Position numbers and translations under genes: made by a program
NCBI GenBank assembly: GCA_028683025.1
Contig: JAJRAB010000030.1
Location: forward strand, 1-8,055
DNA length: 8,055 nt
Reading direction: 5' to 3'
Source: Candidatus Methanomethylicus sp.
GTDB lineage: Archaea > Thermoproteota > Methanomethylicia > Methanomethylicales > Methanomethylicaceae
The notes under the pieces: generated by a model
What the model saw: only the letters and a program-made list of their open reading frames with translations
Told to the model about the DNA's origin: nothing
Databases searched by the model: none
Shown: in pieces, positions 1 through 6,141 of the stretch
How positions within the stretch are numbered: position 1 is the stretch's first letter
Layout of the letters: each line of letters starts with the position of its first letter

Positions 1-381
1 TTCCTTTGGAAAACCCATTTGCGCCAGCTTCTCGTCCAGCTGCCTGAAAATGGATACTGTTTCCTCCTTCCCTTCGGCCGTCCCAGCCCAGAGCACTCGG
101 ACCATCCTATTATTAGGGAAGACCCCAGTGCCCTTGACCCTCAGTTGGTAGGGTTTTGCTTTAACTTCTCCCATTACTTTTGCAATTCTTTCTATGGATG
201 CTTCGCTTACGTCCCCAAGGAATTTCATCGTGACATGCAGGTTCTCGAACTCTACGAGCTTAACATCACCGCCTGCATTTGCAATTTCTTTTTCAAAGGC
301 CATCAGCTTCTGCCGGATCGCCTCTGGAAGCTCGATGGCTATGAAAGCCCGAACAGATCCCCTCGCCTCAAGCCCGCACAT
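1..381 (-). CDS. thpR: RNA 2',3'-cyclic phosphodiesterase (2'-5' RNA ligase family), 3' end cut by window edge
   Basis: The minus strand is open from an ATG at 381 to the left edge, giving 127 residues of an expected roughly 180. The translation contains RAFIAIELPEAI (residues 11-22), the typical start of this family, and ENLHVTMKFLGD with the first catalytic HxT motif (H49-T51). The second HxT would lie beyond the window. The family hydrolyses RNA 2',3'-cyclic phosphates to 2'-phosphates and can ligate tRNA halves in vitro. The product should be a soluble cytoplasmic protein. The start is not certain: ATG 381 adds about ten residues (MCGLEARGSV) before the usual family start, but no ATG, GTG or TTG lies closer in frame, and a TATA-like box sits 26 nt upstream, which fits a leaderless mRNA. 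It diverges from the UPF0200 gene. Identification is firm; only the C-terminal half is unseen. Confidence 0.9.
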   Translation of the reverse strand, partial: MCGLEARGSVRAFIAIELPEAIRQKLMAFEKEIANAGGDVKLVEFENLHVTMKFLGDVSEASIERIAKVMGEVKAKPYQLRVKGTGVFPNNRMVRVLWAGTAEGKEETVSIFRQLDEKLAQMGFPKE

Positions 382-391
382 ACATAAATCG

Positions 392-398
392 TTATATG
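392..398 (+). promoter_or_regulatory. Candidate TATA box for the UPF0200 operon
   Basis: TTATATG lies about 26 nt upstream of position 421. A transcript starting there would have a leader of about 16 nt containing GAGG (422-425) before the TTG start at 437. It shares the 55-bp divergent region with the thpR promoter, and the two boxes are only about 5 bp apart, so the two transcription complexes probably could not assemble at once. This is inferred from pattern and spacing. Confidence 0.45.
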
Positions 399-403
399 CA
401 GAG

Positions 404-411
404 TTTATTAA
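404..411 (-). promoter_or_regulatory. Candidate TATA box for thpR (leaderless transcript)
   Basis: Read on the minus strand this is TTAATAAA, preceded by a purine-rich AAGAAG that could serve as a BRE. Its centre is about 26 nt from the A of the thpR ATG at 381, the usual archaeal TATA-to-start spacing, so the transcript would begin at or next to the start codon. This is inferred from pattern and spacing only. Confidence 0.5.
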
Positions 412-436
412 CTTCTTGTCTGAGGAAGATCGAAGA

Positions 437-988
437 TTGATATTATGCATCACAGGGATGCCCGGTTCAGGAAAATCCATGGTTTCCGAGACCGCAAGAT
501 CCCTTGGCATTGCAGTCATTAGCATGGGTGACATAATTCGGGAGGAGGCTGATGCAAGGCGAATAGTGAAAACTCCGTCCTCCCTAGGCAATCTTATGCT
601 GCAGCTTAGGAAGGAGAAGGGCGAGCATGTAGTTGCCAAAAGATGCCTTGAAAAAATAATGAATCATCCCGGCATTGTGCTCATTGAGGGTATCAGGAGC
701 ATTGATGAAGTGAATTTTTTCAAAGAGAATTCGAAAGTCTGTCTAATTGCCGTTCATGCATCCCCGAAGACTAGGTTCGATCGCCTGATAAAGCGAGATA
801 GACCCGATGATCCGAAGGAATGGAAGACTTTCTATGAGCGCGATATGAGAGAGCTGGGGGTCGGATTGGGGGTTGTAATTGCTCTCGCAGACAAACTTTT
901 CATAAACGAAGGCACTGTGGCAGAAATTTCGGATACTGTAAAATCCTTCTTCGAAGGTATCATCGATGGAAGCAAAAGTGATTGTTGA
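437..988 (+). CDS. UPF0200 family P-loop nucleotide kinase-like protein
   Basis: This is a 183-aa protein of the archaeal UPF0200 group, related to dephospho-CoA and adenylate-type kinases; its substrate is not established. A Walker A P-loop, GMPGSGKS, occupies residues 7-14. It is followed by SMGDIIREEA, as in the NMP-binding part of small kinases, then LIEGIRS in a Walker-B-like position, and a basic RLIKRDRPDDP segment typical of a lid region. I chose TTG 437 because it puts the P-loop at the N-terminus, as in the family (MILCITGMPGSGKS), and because GAGG lies 11 nt upstream. The open frame extends back to ATG 194, but that part overlaps thpR antisense and is not conserved-looking; TTG 416 is the other option. 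The last 23 nt overlap the UPF0201 gene, so the two are probably translationally coupled. Family call is strong; function is unknown. Confidence 0.9.
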   Translation: MILCITGMPGSGKSMVSETARSLGIAVISMGDIIREEADARRIVKTPSSLGNLMLQLRKEKGEHVVAKRCLEKIMNHPGIVLIEGIRSIDEVNFFKENSKVCLIAVHASPKTRFDRLIKRDRPDDPKEWKTFYERDMRELGVGLGVVIALADKLFINEGTVAEISDTVKSFFEGIIDGSKSDC

Positions 989-1442
989 GGCAGAGGTTCG
1001 CCCGACTGAGGATGAGCAGAAGGTAGCCAAGTCAATAACAAACCTTACTGGTTCCAATTCTTTTAAAAGGATTCAGCAGGGTCGGCGTCTGTACCTTATC
1101 CAGGAAGGAGGGGAGGCACTTTTGCTCCAGCTGAGATCTATGCTGAGGCGAGAGCGCATACTTGATGCTGCCCGTAAGGTTATGACTCGGGGGATGGATG
1201 AAGAAGAATCAAAAATTTCCTTTTGCTTGAATAAGCAGGTGGCTCTAAGCAACCATCTCTCTTTCTGTTCAAGGGAAGGTGAATCTCCAATGGGCCCCAT
1301 AAGCTTCACAGTGGTGTCAAAGGACCCCAAGTCTCTTATAGAATGGCTTGCAACAAGGACATTTGACGGAACGCCTGTTGATGAATTATGCCAATCGGGA
1401 TTTCCACACTCTGCACATTCGGAAAGACATTCCAAACACTAG
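966..1442 (+). CDS. UPF0201 family RNA-binding-like protein with C-terminal extension
   Basis: This 158-aa protein matches the archaeal UPF0201 group (Pfam RNA_binding, from memory described as a ribosomal L5-like fold), whose exact role is unknown. Typical features are EAEVRPTEDEQKVAKSI near the N-terminus, a middle RRERILDAAR segment, FCLNKQVA, and near the end a glycine/proline-rich GPISFTV strand and FDGTPVDEL. ATG 966 is preceded by GAAGGT (953-958) at 7-nt spacing and lies inside the end of the UPF0200 gene. UPF0200 and UPF0201 neighbours recur across archaea, which suggests a shared job. The family usually stops close to the PVDEL position (residue 141). Here 17 further residues run into the next gene, a 55-nt overlap. 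That tail has low complexity in composition (His and Ser rich) and is probably not a folded part. Confidence 0.87.
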   Translation: MEAKVIVEAEVRPTEDEQKVAKSITNLTGSNSFKRIQQGRRLYLIQEGGEALLLQLRSMLRRERILDAARKVMTRGMDEEESKISFCLNKQVALSNHLSFCSREGESPMGPISFTVVSKDPKSLIEWLATRTFDGTPVDELCQSGFPHSAHSERHSKH

Positions 1443-2158
1443 GGCAATATGGAGATATTTTTTCCCCTGTGATCGAAATCCAGGACGATTGGAAGGATTG
1501 GGTTGATGGCAAGCGGGCCAAACGCCTTTTAGAATTCAAGGAGTGCCATGGAGTGGAATATACTGTCCATACGCCTATTATTGATATCAACATTGCCTCG
1601 GCGAACGACCGATTAAGGGAGCTTTCGATCAGGCTTGTCTTAAAATCCCTGGATCATGCCCACAGAATTGGGGCTAGACTTGCTGTCGTCCATCCTGGGG
1701 CCAGATCGCCGCTGGACGATTATTACCCGAATACCCATTGGTCCCACAACCTGGCAAGCCTCAGAAGGATAAGTTCCTATGCCGAAGACCTTGGGCTTGA
1801 TATAGGGATCGAAAACATGTCAGCCCACACTTGGTCTTTCCTCCAGAATACTGATGAGTTCAAACGGCTATTTGATGAGGGCTTACCTGTCAAGCTTACC
1901 CTCGATATTGGCCATGCCCATACCCATCACCTTGTTAGGGATTTCATTGAAAAATACAGAAATGAAATTGCCCATGTCCATATCCATGACAATATGGGGA
2001 ATGTCGATCAGCACTTGGTTGTAGGAAAGGGAACCGTTGATTGGGACTGGCTGGGGAAGAATCTATCCTTTGGCTCAATCAACGGCATTATCGAATCAGT
2101 TTCCATGAACGATGCCCTAGCTTCGCTCGAAAAATCACGTCAAATCTTCAAATCGTAA
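1388..2158 (+). CDS. Sugar phosphate isomerase/epimerase-like TIM-barrel protein (AP endonuclease 2 / xylose isomerase-like fold)
   Basis: This 256-aa protein has the metal-site layout of the AP-endonuclease-family-2 TIM barrel. It starts with GISTL (strand 1), then VHTPIIDIN with H61, VVHPGARSP with H102, GIENM with E142, LDIGHAHTHH with D173 and H176, HVHIHDN with H198/H200/D201, a GKGTVDWDW loop, and IIES with E236 as the likely last ligand. Such proteins isomerise or epimerise sugars or related compounds, or cleave DNA at abasic sites; the sequence does not tell which. Its short length and lack of extra DNA-binding loops favour a metabolic enzyme over Endo IV. An in-frame TGA (1382-1384) just before ATG 1388 makes this the first possible start, and GISTL at residues 4-8 confirms it. 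It overlaps the UPF0201 gene by 55 nt and the convergent rnz by 19 bp. The fold is firm; substrate unknown. Confidence 0.87.
   Translation: MPIGISTLCTFGKTFQTLGQYGDIFSPVIEIQDDWKDWVDGKRAKRLLEFKECHGVEYTVHTPIIDINIASANDRLRELSIRLVLKSLDHAHRIGARLAVVHPGARSPLDDYYPNTHWSHNLASLRRISSYAEDLGLDIGIENMSAHTWSFLQNTDEFKRLFDEGLPVKLTLDIGHAHTHHLVRDFIEKYRNEIAHVHIHDNMGNVDQHLVVGKGTVDWDWLGKNLSFGSINGIIESVSMNDALASLEKSRQIFKS
2130..2135 (-). terminator. Candidate T-tract terminator of the prs-trm-rnz operon
   Basis: On the minus strand a TTTTT run begins within about ten nucleotides of the rnz stop (2142-2140). It lies inside the 3' end of the convergent isomerase gene. It mirrors the T-tract on the other strand. Evidence is composition and position only. 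Confidence 0.25.
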
Positions 2159-3045
2159 TTTTTAAGATCCTCGACCACTTCCGATGATGCAAAGATATTT
2201 TTTGCCTCATCTTCAAGGACCTTCCCATCGGGGTATCTTGCGCTTATATGGGTAAGCAGCAGCTTTTTCACCTTCGCCGATTTTGCTACCCCTGCGGCAC
2301 CTTCCGCTGTGGAGTGCCCTTCTGCAGATGCGCGGTCCCCAAGATCATGGGTAAAGGTAGCTTCATGGATAAGGAGATCTGCATCCTCTGCAAGCTTTAT
2401 TACACTTGAACAGGGCTTTGTGTCCCCTGAATAGACCATGCTGATTCCCCTTACTGGCTTCCCAAGTACATCAGCCGGATCGATATGCCTGCCATCCTCC
2501 AGCGTAATGGGCTTTCCTGATTTCAGATCCTTCCTAAGAGGACCTTCAGGAATTCCAAGCGCTTCCGCTTTATTAGAATTGAACTTGCCGCTGCTTTCGC
2601 CTGCTATTAATTTGTAGGCTATGTTCGGCACCGAGTGCTCGGCCAAGGCGCCGATGACCCTGTATTGTCTTCCGAGAGCGATCTCTCCTTCTTTCACTTC
2701 ATGCACAGTCAGATCAAAGACTGGTTCAGGCATGGTGGAAATGGTGGTCTCCTCAAGGAATTTTTTCAGACCAGGAGGTCCAAATATGCCTAGGGGATGT
2801 ACCCTATTCATAAGGTTCATGGTCTGTATCAGCCCCGGCAGGCCGAAAAGATGATCTCCATGGAGGTGGGTGATGAATACCCTCATCTTCCTGCATAGGC
2901 TTACGCCAGCTCGCATAAGCTGTCTTTGGGTTCCTTCACCGCAATCAAAGAGCAAAAGCTCCCCCTCAACTTCCACAATAATGGCTGGGAGGCCTCTATC
3001 AACCGTAGGCAATCCCGCCGCTGAACCCAGTATTGTAATCTTCAA
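2140..3045 (-). CDS. rnz: Ribonuclease Z (tRNA 3'-processing endonuclease)
   Basis: RNase Z is a zinc metallo-beta-lactamase-fold endonuclease that removes the 3' trailer from tRNA precursors in the cytoplasm. The 301-aa product has the standard short-form length and order of motifs: KITILGSAAGLPT at the N-terminus, FDCGEGTQRQ (33-42), the zinc motif HLHGDH (60-65), GPPG (89-92) at the substrate-binding arm, AEHSVP with H137, SGDTKP with D208, HEATF (227-231), EGHST (242-246) and LTHISARY with H266. All catalytic and metal residues are present. The frame is open back to a TTG at 3066, but I prefer TTG 3045. It gives the canonical MKITILGS start, lies one nucleotide after the stop of the upstream methyltransferase, and is preceded by GGAGAGGG. 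It is the last gene of the prs operon and its 3' end overlaps the isomerase gene by 19 bp. Confidence 0.96.
   Translation of the reverse strand: MKITILGSAAGLPTVDRGLPAIIVEVEGELLLFDCGEGTQRQLMRAGVSLCRKMRVFITHLHGDHLFGLPGLIQTMNLMNRVHPLGIFGPPGLKKFLEETTISTMPEPVFDLTVHEVKEGEIALGRQYRVIGALAEHSVPNIAYKLIAGESSGKFNSNKAEALGIPEGPLRKDLKSGKPITLEDGRHIDPADVLGKPVRGISMVYSGDTKPCSSVIKLAEDADLLIHEATFTHDLGDRASAEGHSTAEGAAGVAKSAKVKKLLLTHISARYPDGKVLEDEAKNIFASSEVVEDLKNYDLKI
2158..2164 (+). terminator. Candidate T-tract terminator of the UPF0200 operon
   Basis: A run of five T (2159-2163) follows directly after the isomerase stop codon. Archaeal RNA polymerase can stop at such T-tracts without a hairpin. Its position at the convergent junction fits, but a five-T run is weak evidence. 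Confidence 0.25.
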
Positions 3046-3046
3046 T

Positions 3047-4090
3047 TCAATCCCTCTCCACCACAATAATTGACCGCGTCAGTGACTTATGAACCCTCAT
3101 CTGATGCTCCTCGATTACCTTAAAGCCCGATTCTTGGGCCATCCTCCTAGGGTTCAGCTCTATGGGCGCCGCTGTGCAGAGCTTCCCTCCTTTCTTGAGG
3201 GCGCCGGATGCACCCCTGAGAAAGCCAAGCAGAACACTGGCGGCATCCATGCCCATGGTTGTGGTCCCCCTCCCGTAGGGGGGATCTGTTGAGATCCCGT
3301 CAATAGCTGAGAGGGGAAGTGCCTTCGCATCGCCATGGAGAAGATCACAGTCCAGATGATAATGGGCTACGTTTTTGCCTGTACCATTAACCATCCTCAT
3401 ATCTAGATCCATGCCGCAGGCTTTCATACCCATGAGCGCTGCTTCAATTAGAAAACCGCCAGTACCGCAGAAAGGGTCCACGAATAATCCTCCTTCCCTT
3501 ACTCCAGAAAGGTTTACGAAAGCCCTGGAAAGCTTGGGCTCCAGCACACCAGGGTGGAAATAAGGCCTGGATTTTGGCCGGCGGGCTGTAAACCCACTCC
3601 TGTCGGTGCTCACGCCTATTATGTAAAAAAATACACCTGCATCGGATATGATCCCCTTTATCCAGACCTCGGGGCAGTCTAGGTTGACTATTGAGTCAGT
3701 GTTCCCCTTCACAATCCCTCCGATCATTCCCTGTAACTCTTGGGTGTCCAGATTCCTCCAATAGTTGCGCACTCTGTTGGCTCTTGCTCCGAAGCTCTTT
3801 CCCCCGAGAAAGCTCCAGTCAATATTCTCTAGGGATTTGGCGCAGTCTTCTGTGTTGGCGGCACATTGAGCCAGGAGCCTCCCTCCTTCCATCAGGTAAG
3901 CCGATCTCTTCCCAAGCAGCTCCATGGCCGCAGGATTCACATCAAGGAGGAATATCTGGTCATGTTTGGCGATAGCATCGTAACCCATTCCTTCAGAGTC
4001 CAGTATGGCGCAGATCTCCGAATATGTCATTGTGGGGTGCTCGCCTGACAGAAGCAGGAGAACCCGCTCAAGTCCCGCCTTAAGTGGCAA
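3047..4090 (-). CDS. trmG10: tRNA (guanine10-N2)-dimethyltransferase, THUMP plus SAM methyltransferase
   Basis: This 347-aa protein matches the archaeal Trm-G10/aTrm11 family, which uses SAM to methylate N2 of G10 in tRNA. The N-terminal half (about residues 10-165) begins with LLLLSGEHP and carries a THUMP domain ending near the FYIIGVST strand. The linker RPYFHPGVLEPKLSRAFVNL (175-194) is typical of the family. The Rossmann methyltransferase half has motif I, VDPFCGTGGFLIEA (204-217), an acidic DLD after motif II (228-230), and the catalytic motif IV DPPYGR (269-274). No key residue is missing. The frame opens at TTG 4111, but TTG 4090 is preferred: it lies one nucleotide after the prs stop and has GGGG upstream, whereas the earlier TTG has a C-rich upstream with no ribosome site. 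It lies between prs and rnz, so it is probably cotranscribed with another tRNA maturation enzyme. Confidence 0.93.
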   Translation of the reverse strand: MPLKAGLERVLLLLSGEHPTMTYSEICAILDSEGMGYDAIAKHDQIFLLDVNPAAMELLGKRSAYLMEGGRLLAQCAANTEDCAKSLENIDWSFLGGKSFGARANRVRNYWRNLDTQELQGMIGGIVKGNTDSIVNLDCPEVWIKGIISDAGVFFYIIGVSTDRSGFTARRPKSRPYFHPGVLEPKLSRAFVNLSGVREGGLFVDPFCGTGGFLIEAALMGMKACGMDLDMRMVNGTGKNVAHYHLDCDLLHGDAKALPLSAIDGISTDPPYGRGTTTMGMDAASVLLGFLRGASGALKKGGKLCTAAPIELNPRRMAQESGFKVIEEHQMRVHKSLTRSIIVVERD

Positions 4091-4091
4091 A

Positions 4092-4961
4092 TCAAAGTAT
4101 CCCCTTTGCAAGAAGGGGGGCGACCGAAATCCTGCCTATCTCACTCTCCACCGTATCGGTACCAAGAACCTCATCCACGCCTGCCGACCGCATCCTCTCA
4201 GCTGCACCTGCCACCAGCAGAGGGTGGGAGCATACTGCCAATACCTTTCTTGCTCCTCCATCCTTCAATATCTTTGCCGCGTTGGCTATCGTTCCTCCAG
4301 TGCTGATTAGATCATCGCAGATCACTACATCGCGACCAGCAGCGTCCACCTTTTCCCCCTTTACCGTAATAGCACCCGTAATCCTGTCCCTGGTCTTTTC
4401 GAAATTTCCATACTCGGTACCCAGCTCATCTCCGACCCTCTTGGCAATCATTATTGCTCCCTTGTCAGGTGATAGTATGTAAGGATCCTTGAGGTCGATC
4501 TTTTTCAAATAATCCGCAATTACTTCGGTAGCGAAAAGATTCTTCGCCTTAATCCTAAAGGCTTGCAGAGTCGCTTCTTTATGGATGTCGATGGTGTAAA
4601 ATTCATCTGCACCTGCCGCTTCTATGAGCTTGAAGAGTGTCATAATGCTCACCGCTTCCCCTTCCCTAAACCGGCTATCCTGTCTGGCATAGGCCATGTA
4701 AGGAACAACAACCCTTACCCTGCTCGCCCCTAGGTTCTTCAGATTGTCAATGAGCAAGAGGAGCTCGATGAGTCTCTTATCCTGCTGTGGATACGTTGTA
4801 TGGATTAGAGCGACATCCTCACCTTGAACACGGGCTGTGATCCGTTGATATGACTCCCCATCGGGAAAATTTTTATATTCAATGTTGATTGTTGGGCATC
4901 CGATTATGCTTGCTACTTTTTCACCCAACTTAACTGATGATGGACCTGGCATTACGATCAT
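4092..4961 (-). CDS. prs: Ribose-phosphate pyrophosphokinase (PRPP synthetase)
   Basis: Prs makes PRPP from ribose 5-phosphate and ATP, feeding purine, pyrimidine, histidine and tryptophan synthesis. The 289-aa product has the archaeal length and all main motifs: a P-loop-free type I PRTase fold with KNFPDGE (30-36), the ATP-contacting PYMAYARQDSRFREGE (87-102), the DIHKEA metal/ATP loop (125-130), LSPDKGA (163-169) and the PRPP-binding DVVICDDLISTGGT (211-224). I chose ATG 4961 over the upstream start at 4994 because GGAGGG (4975-4970) lies eight nucleotides before it and MIVMPGPSS matches the family N-terminus. It is the first gene of the operon with trm-G10 and rnz. The shared operon makes sense only loosely, as nucleotide supply beside tRNA maturation. 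It diverges from amrS across 65 bp. Confidence 0.96.
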   Translation of the reverse strand: MIVMPGPSSVKLGEKVASIIGCPTINIEYKNFPDGESYQRITARVQGEDVALIHTTYPQQDKRLIELLLLIDNLKNLGASRVRVVVPYMAYARQDSRFREGEAVSIMTLFKLIEAAGADEFYTIDIHKEATLQAFRIKAKNLFATEVIADYLKKIDLKDPYILSPDKGAIMIAKRVGDELGTEYGNFEKTRDRITGAITVKGEKVDAAGRDVVICDDLISTGGTIANAAKILKDGGARKVLAVCSHPLLVAGAAERMRSAGVDEVLGTDTVESEIGRISVAPLLAKGIL

Positions 4962-4969
4962 GTGATTTG

Positions 4970-4975
4970 CCCTCC
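4970..4975 (-). promoter_or_regulatory. Strong Shine-Dalgarno site deciding the prs start
   Basis: GGAGGG on the minus strand, complementary to the 16S rRNA 3' end, stands 8 nt before ATG 4961. It is the best ribosome binding site in the window and rules against the upstream in-frame start at 4994, which has none. Confidence 0.75.
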
Positions 4976-5000
4976 AAATTCTTATCTTACTCAATCACTT

Positions 5001-5010
5001 AAGATTTATG
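5001..5010 (-). promoter_or_regulatory. Candidate TATA element for the prs operon
   Basis: Read on the minus strand this is CATAAATCTT. A start about 26 nt downstream would fall near 4980, leaving a leader of some 18 nt that carries the GGAGGG site. The same 65-bp divergent region must also hold the amrS promoter; CTTAAGA at 4998-5004 is about 26 nt upstream of ATG 5027 and TTATCTTA near 4982 would give a short leader, but neither is convincing. Confidence 0.35.
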
Positions 5011-5026
5011 TGCTGGTATTGGGAAG

Positions 5027-6028
5027 ATGGAAGCCTTTCTTTATGATAAATTGGAGTCTGGAGCTGTGAAATGCCGCCTCTGCGGCTGGAGATGCACCAT
5101 CCAGCCGGGTAAGAGAGGCGTATGCAATGTTAGAGAAAATAGGAATGGGACTCTGGAGAGCTTGGTTTATGGAAGGGCCATATCCTATGCGGTCGATCCC
5201 ATTGAAAAAAAACCCCTCTATCACTTCCATCCCGGAGCCTTTACCTTCTCGATCGCCACTGTCGGCTGCAACTTTAGATGCAATTTTTGCGACAACTGGA
5301 GCATAAGCCAGGAGCGGCAGATCGTCGGCGATCTGATGCTACCCGAAGAAGTAGTTTTCAATGCCCAGAGGATGAAATGCTCCGCCATAAGCTATACATA
5401 TACCGAACCAACTATCTTCTTTGAATACGCCTACGACACAGCCAAATTTGCCCGGAGCGAGGGGCTGCTCAACACATTTGTAACCAACGGTTTTATGTCC
5501 CCCGAGGCGATAGACATGGTCTCACCCTACCTTGATGCCGCCACAGTAGACTTCAAGGGAAGCGCAGATCCGGCTTTTTACAAGAATTTTTGCGGAATAA
5601 CAAGTGTTGAACCCATATTCGATTCCCTTTTGGAGATGAAGAGAAAAAAGATATTCATTGAAATAACAAACCTCATTGTGCCTGGTGAAGGTGATGGGAA
5701 GGAACCATACAAGAAACTCTTGAACTGGATTCTTGATAATCTTGGTCCTGACACTCCCCTTCACCTGCTGCGATTCTTCTCCAGCTACCGATATGAGGGC
5801 ACCGAGACTACACAACCGTCGCTTCTGGAGGAATACTGGCAAATGGCCAGCGATGCAGGTTTTCATTATGTGTATTTGGGGAATGCTCCTGGTCACAAGT
5901 ACGAAAATACCCGTTGCCCCTCCTGCGGCAAAATGGTGATTGAAAGATTTGGATTTGAGGTTGCCAAAATTCATCTTACAGGAAAGCGGTGTGCCTTCTG
6001 TGGCCATGAAATCAACATAATACTTTGA
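5027..6028 (+). CDS. amrS: AmmeMemoRadiSam-type radical SAM enzyme
   Basis: This 333-aa protein belongs to the radical SAM group usually encoded with AMMECR1 (AmrA) and MEMO1 (AmrB) homologues; the reaction is not established. The [4Fe-4S]-binding CxxxCxxC motif is CNFRCNFC (C81, C85, C88). Around it are family landmarks: the N-terminal cysteines C16, C19, C23 and C33 (GKRGVC), AISYAVDPIEKKPLYHF, YTYTEPTIFFEYAYD (123-137), TNGF, VDFKG, PLHLLRFF, and near the C-terminus YLGNAPGHKYENTRCPSCG, where C297/C300 with C322/C325 (CAFCG) form a zinc ribbon. Length and motifs are complete. ATG 5027 begins the conserved region and has GGGAAG close upstream, too near for a strong ribosome site; a very short leader is possible. 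No AmrA or AmrB gene lies within this window. It stands alone: prs is divergent and the next gene is 113 bp away. Confidence 0.93.
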   Translation: MEAFLYDKLESGAVKCRLCGWRCTIQPGKRGVCNVRENRNGTLESLVYGRAISYAVDPIEKKPLYHFHPGAFTFSIATVGCNFRCNFCDNWSISQERQIVGDLMLPEEVVFNAQRMKCSAISYTYTEPTIFFEYAYDTAKFARSEGLLNTFVTNGFMSPEAIDMVSPYLDAATVDFKGSADPAFYKNFCGITSVEPIFDSLLEMKRKKIFIEITNLIVPGEGDGKEPYKKLLNWILDNLGPDTPLHLLRFFSSYRYEGTETTQPSLLEEYWQMASDAGFHYVYLGNAPGHKYENTRCPSCGKMVIERFGFEVAKIHLTGKRCAFCGHEINIIL

Positions 6029-6101
6029 GCGCTTCATGTAGTCGATATTGATGGCACTCCATAAAATGCAACTCTTAAATCCTGTCTTCAACGCCTCTTC
6101 A

Positions 6102-6109
6102 TTTATTAA
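6102..6109 (+). promoter_or_regulatory. Candidate TATA box for the zinc-ribbon/CinA-like/GPN operon
   Basis: TTTATTAA is centred about 26 nt before 6131, which would give a leader of about 11 nt before ATG 6142. The leader has only GGG (6132-6134) as a possible ribosome contact. It lies in the 113-bp gap after amrS, which otherwise shows no gene, repeat or hairpin that I can support. Confidence 0.45.
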
Positions 6110-6141
6110 TCAGCGCTGAAAATATCTCACAGGGTATAGTT

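Noticed and set aside
19..387. Plus-strand 122-codon open frame at the left edge
   Set aside because: It lies opposite thpR, whose minus-strand translation shows clear family motifs (HxT, FIAIEL); the plus frame has no recognisable domain.
194..436. N-terminal extension of the UPF0200 frame back to ATG 194
   Set aside because: The 81 extra residues overlap thpR antisense, lack family similarity, and would precede the P-loop that is normally at the N-terminus; promoter and ribosome site point to 437.
743..1435. Minus-strand open frames opposite UPF0200 and UPF0201
   Set aside because: They lack conserved motifs and lie opposite strongly supported family proteins.
2870..2876. GTGATGA resembling a C box of an archaeal C/D sRNA
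   Set aside because: No CTGA D box follows within the usual distance, and the site is antisense to the HLHGDH codons of rnz.
3266..3282. Perfect six-base-pair GC hairpin with a five-base loop
   Set aside because: It lies inside trm-G10 and is explained by the codons for the catalytic DPPYGRG motif; no T-tract follows and it is mid-gene, so not a terminator.
5522..6091. 189-codon minus-strand frame opposite amrS
   Set aside because: The plus strand carries a complete radical SAM protein with all cysteines; the antisense frame has no recognisable motif and is a shadow.
6029..6141. Possible small gene or RNA in the gap after amrS
   Set aside because: I see no open frame with a ribosome site, no tRNA-like cloverleaf and no strong hairpin; only the TATA-like box near 6102 is supportable.
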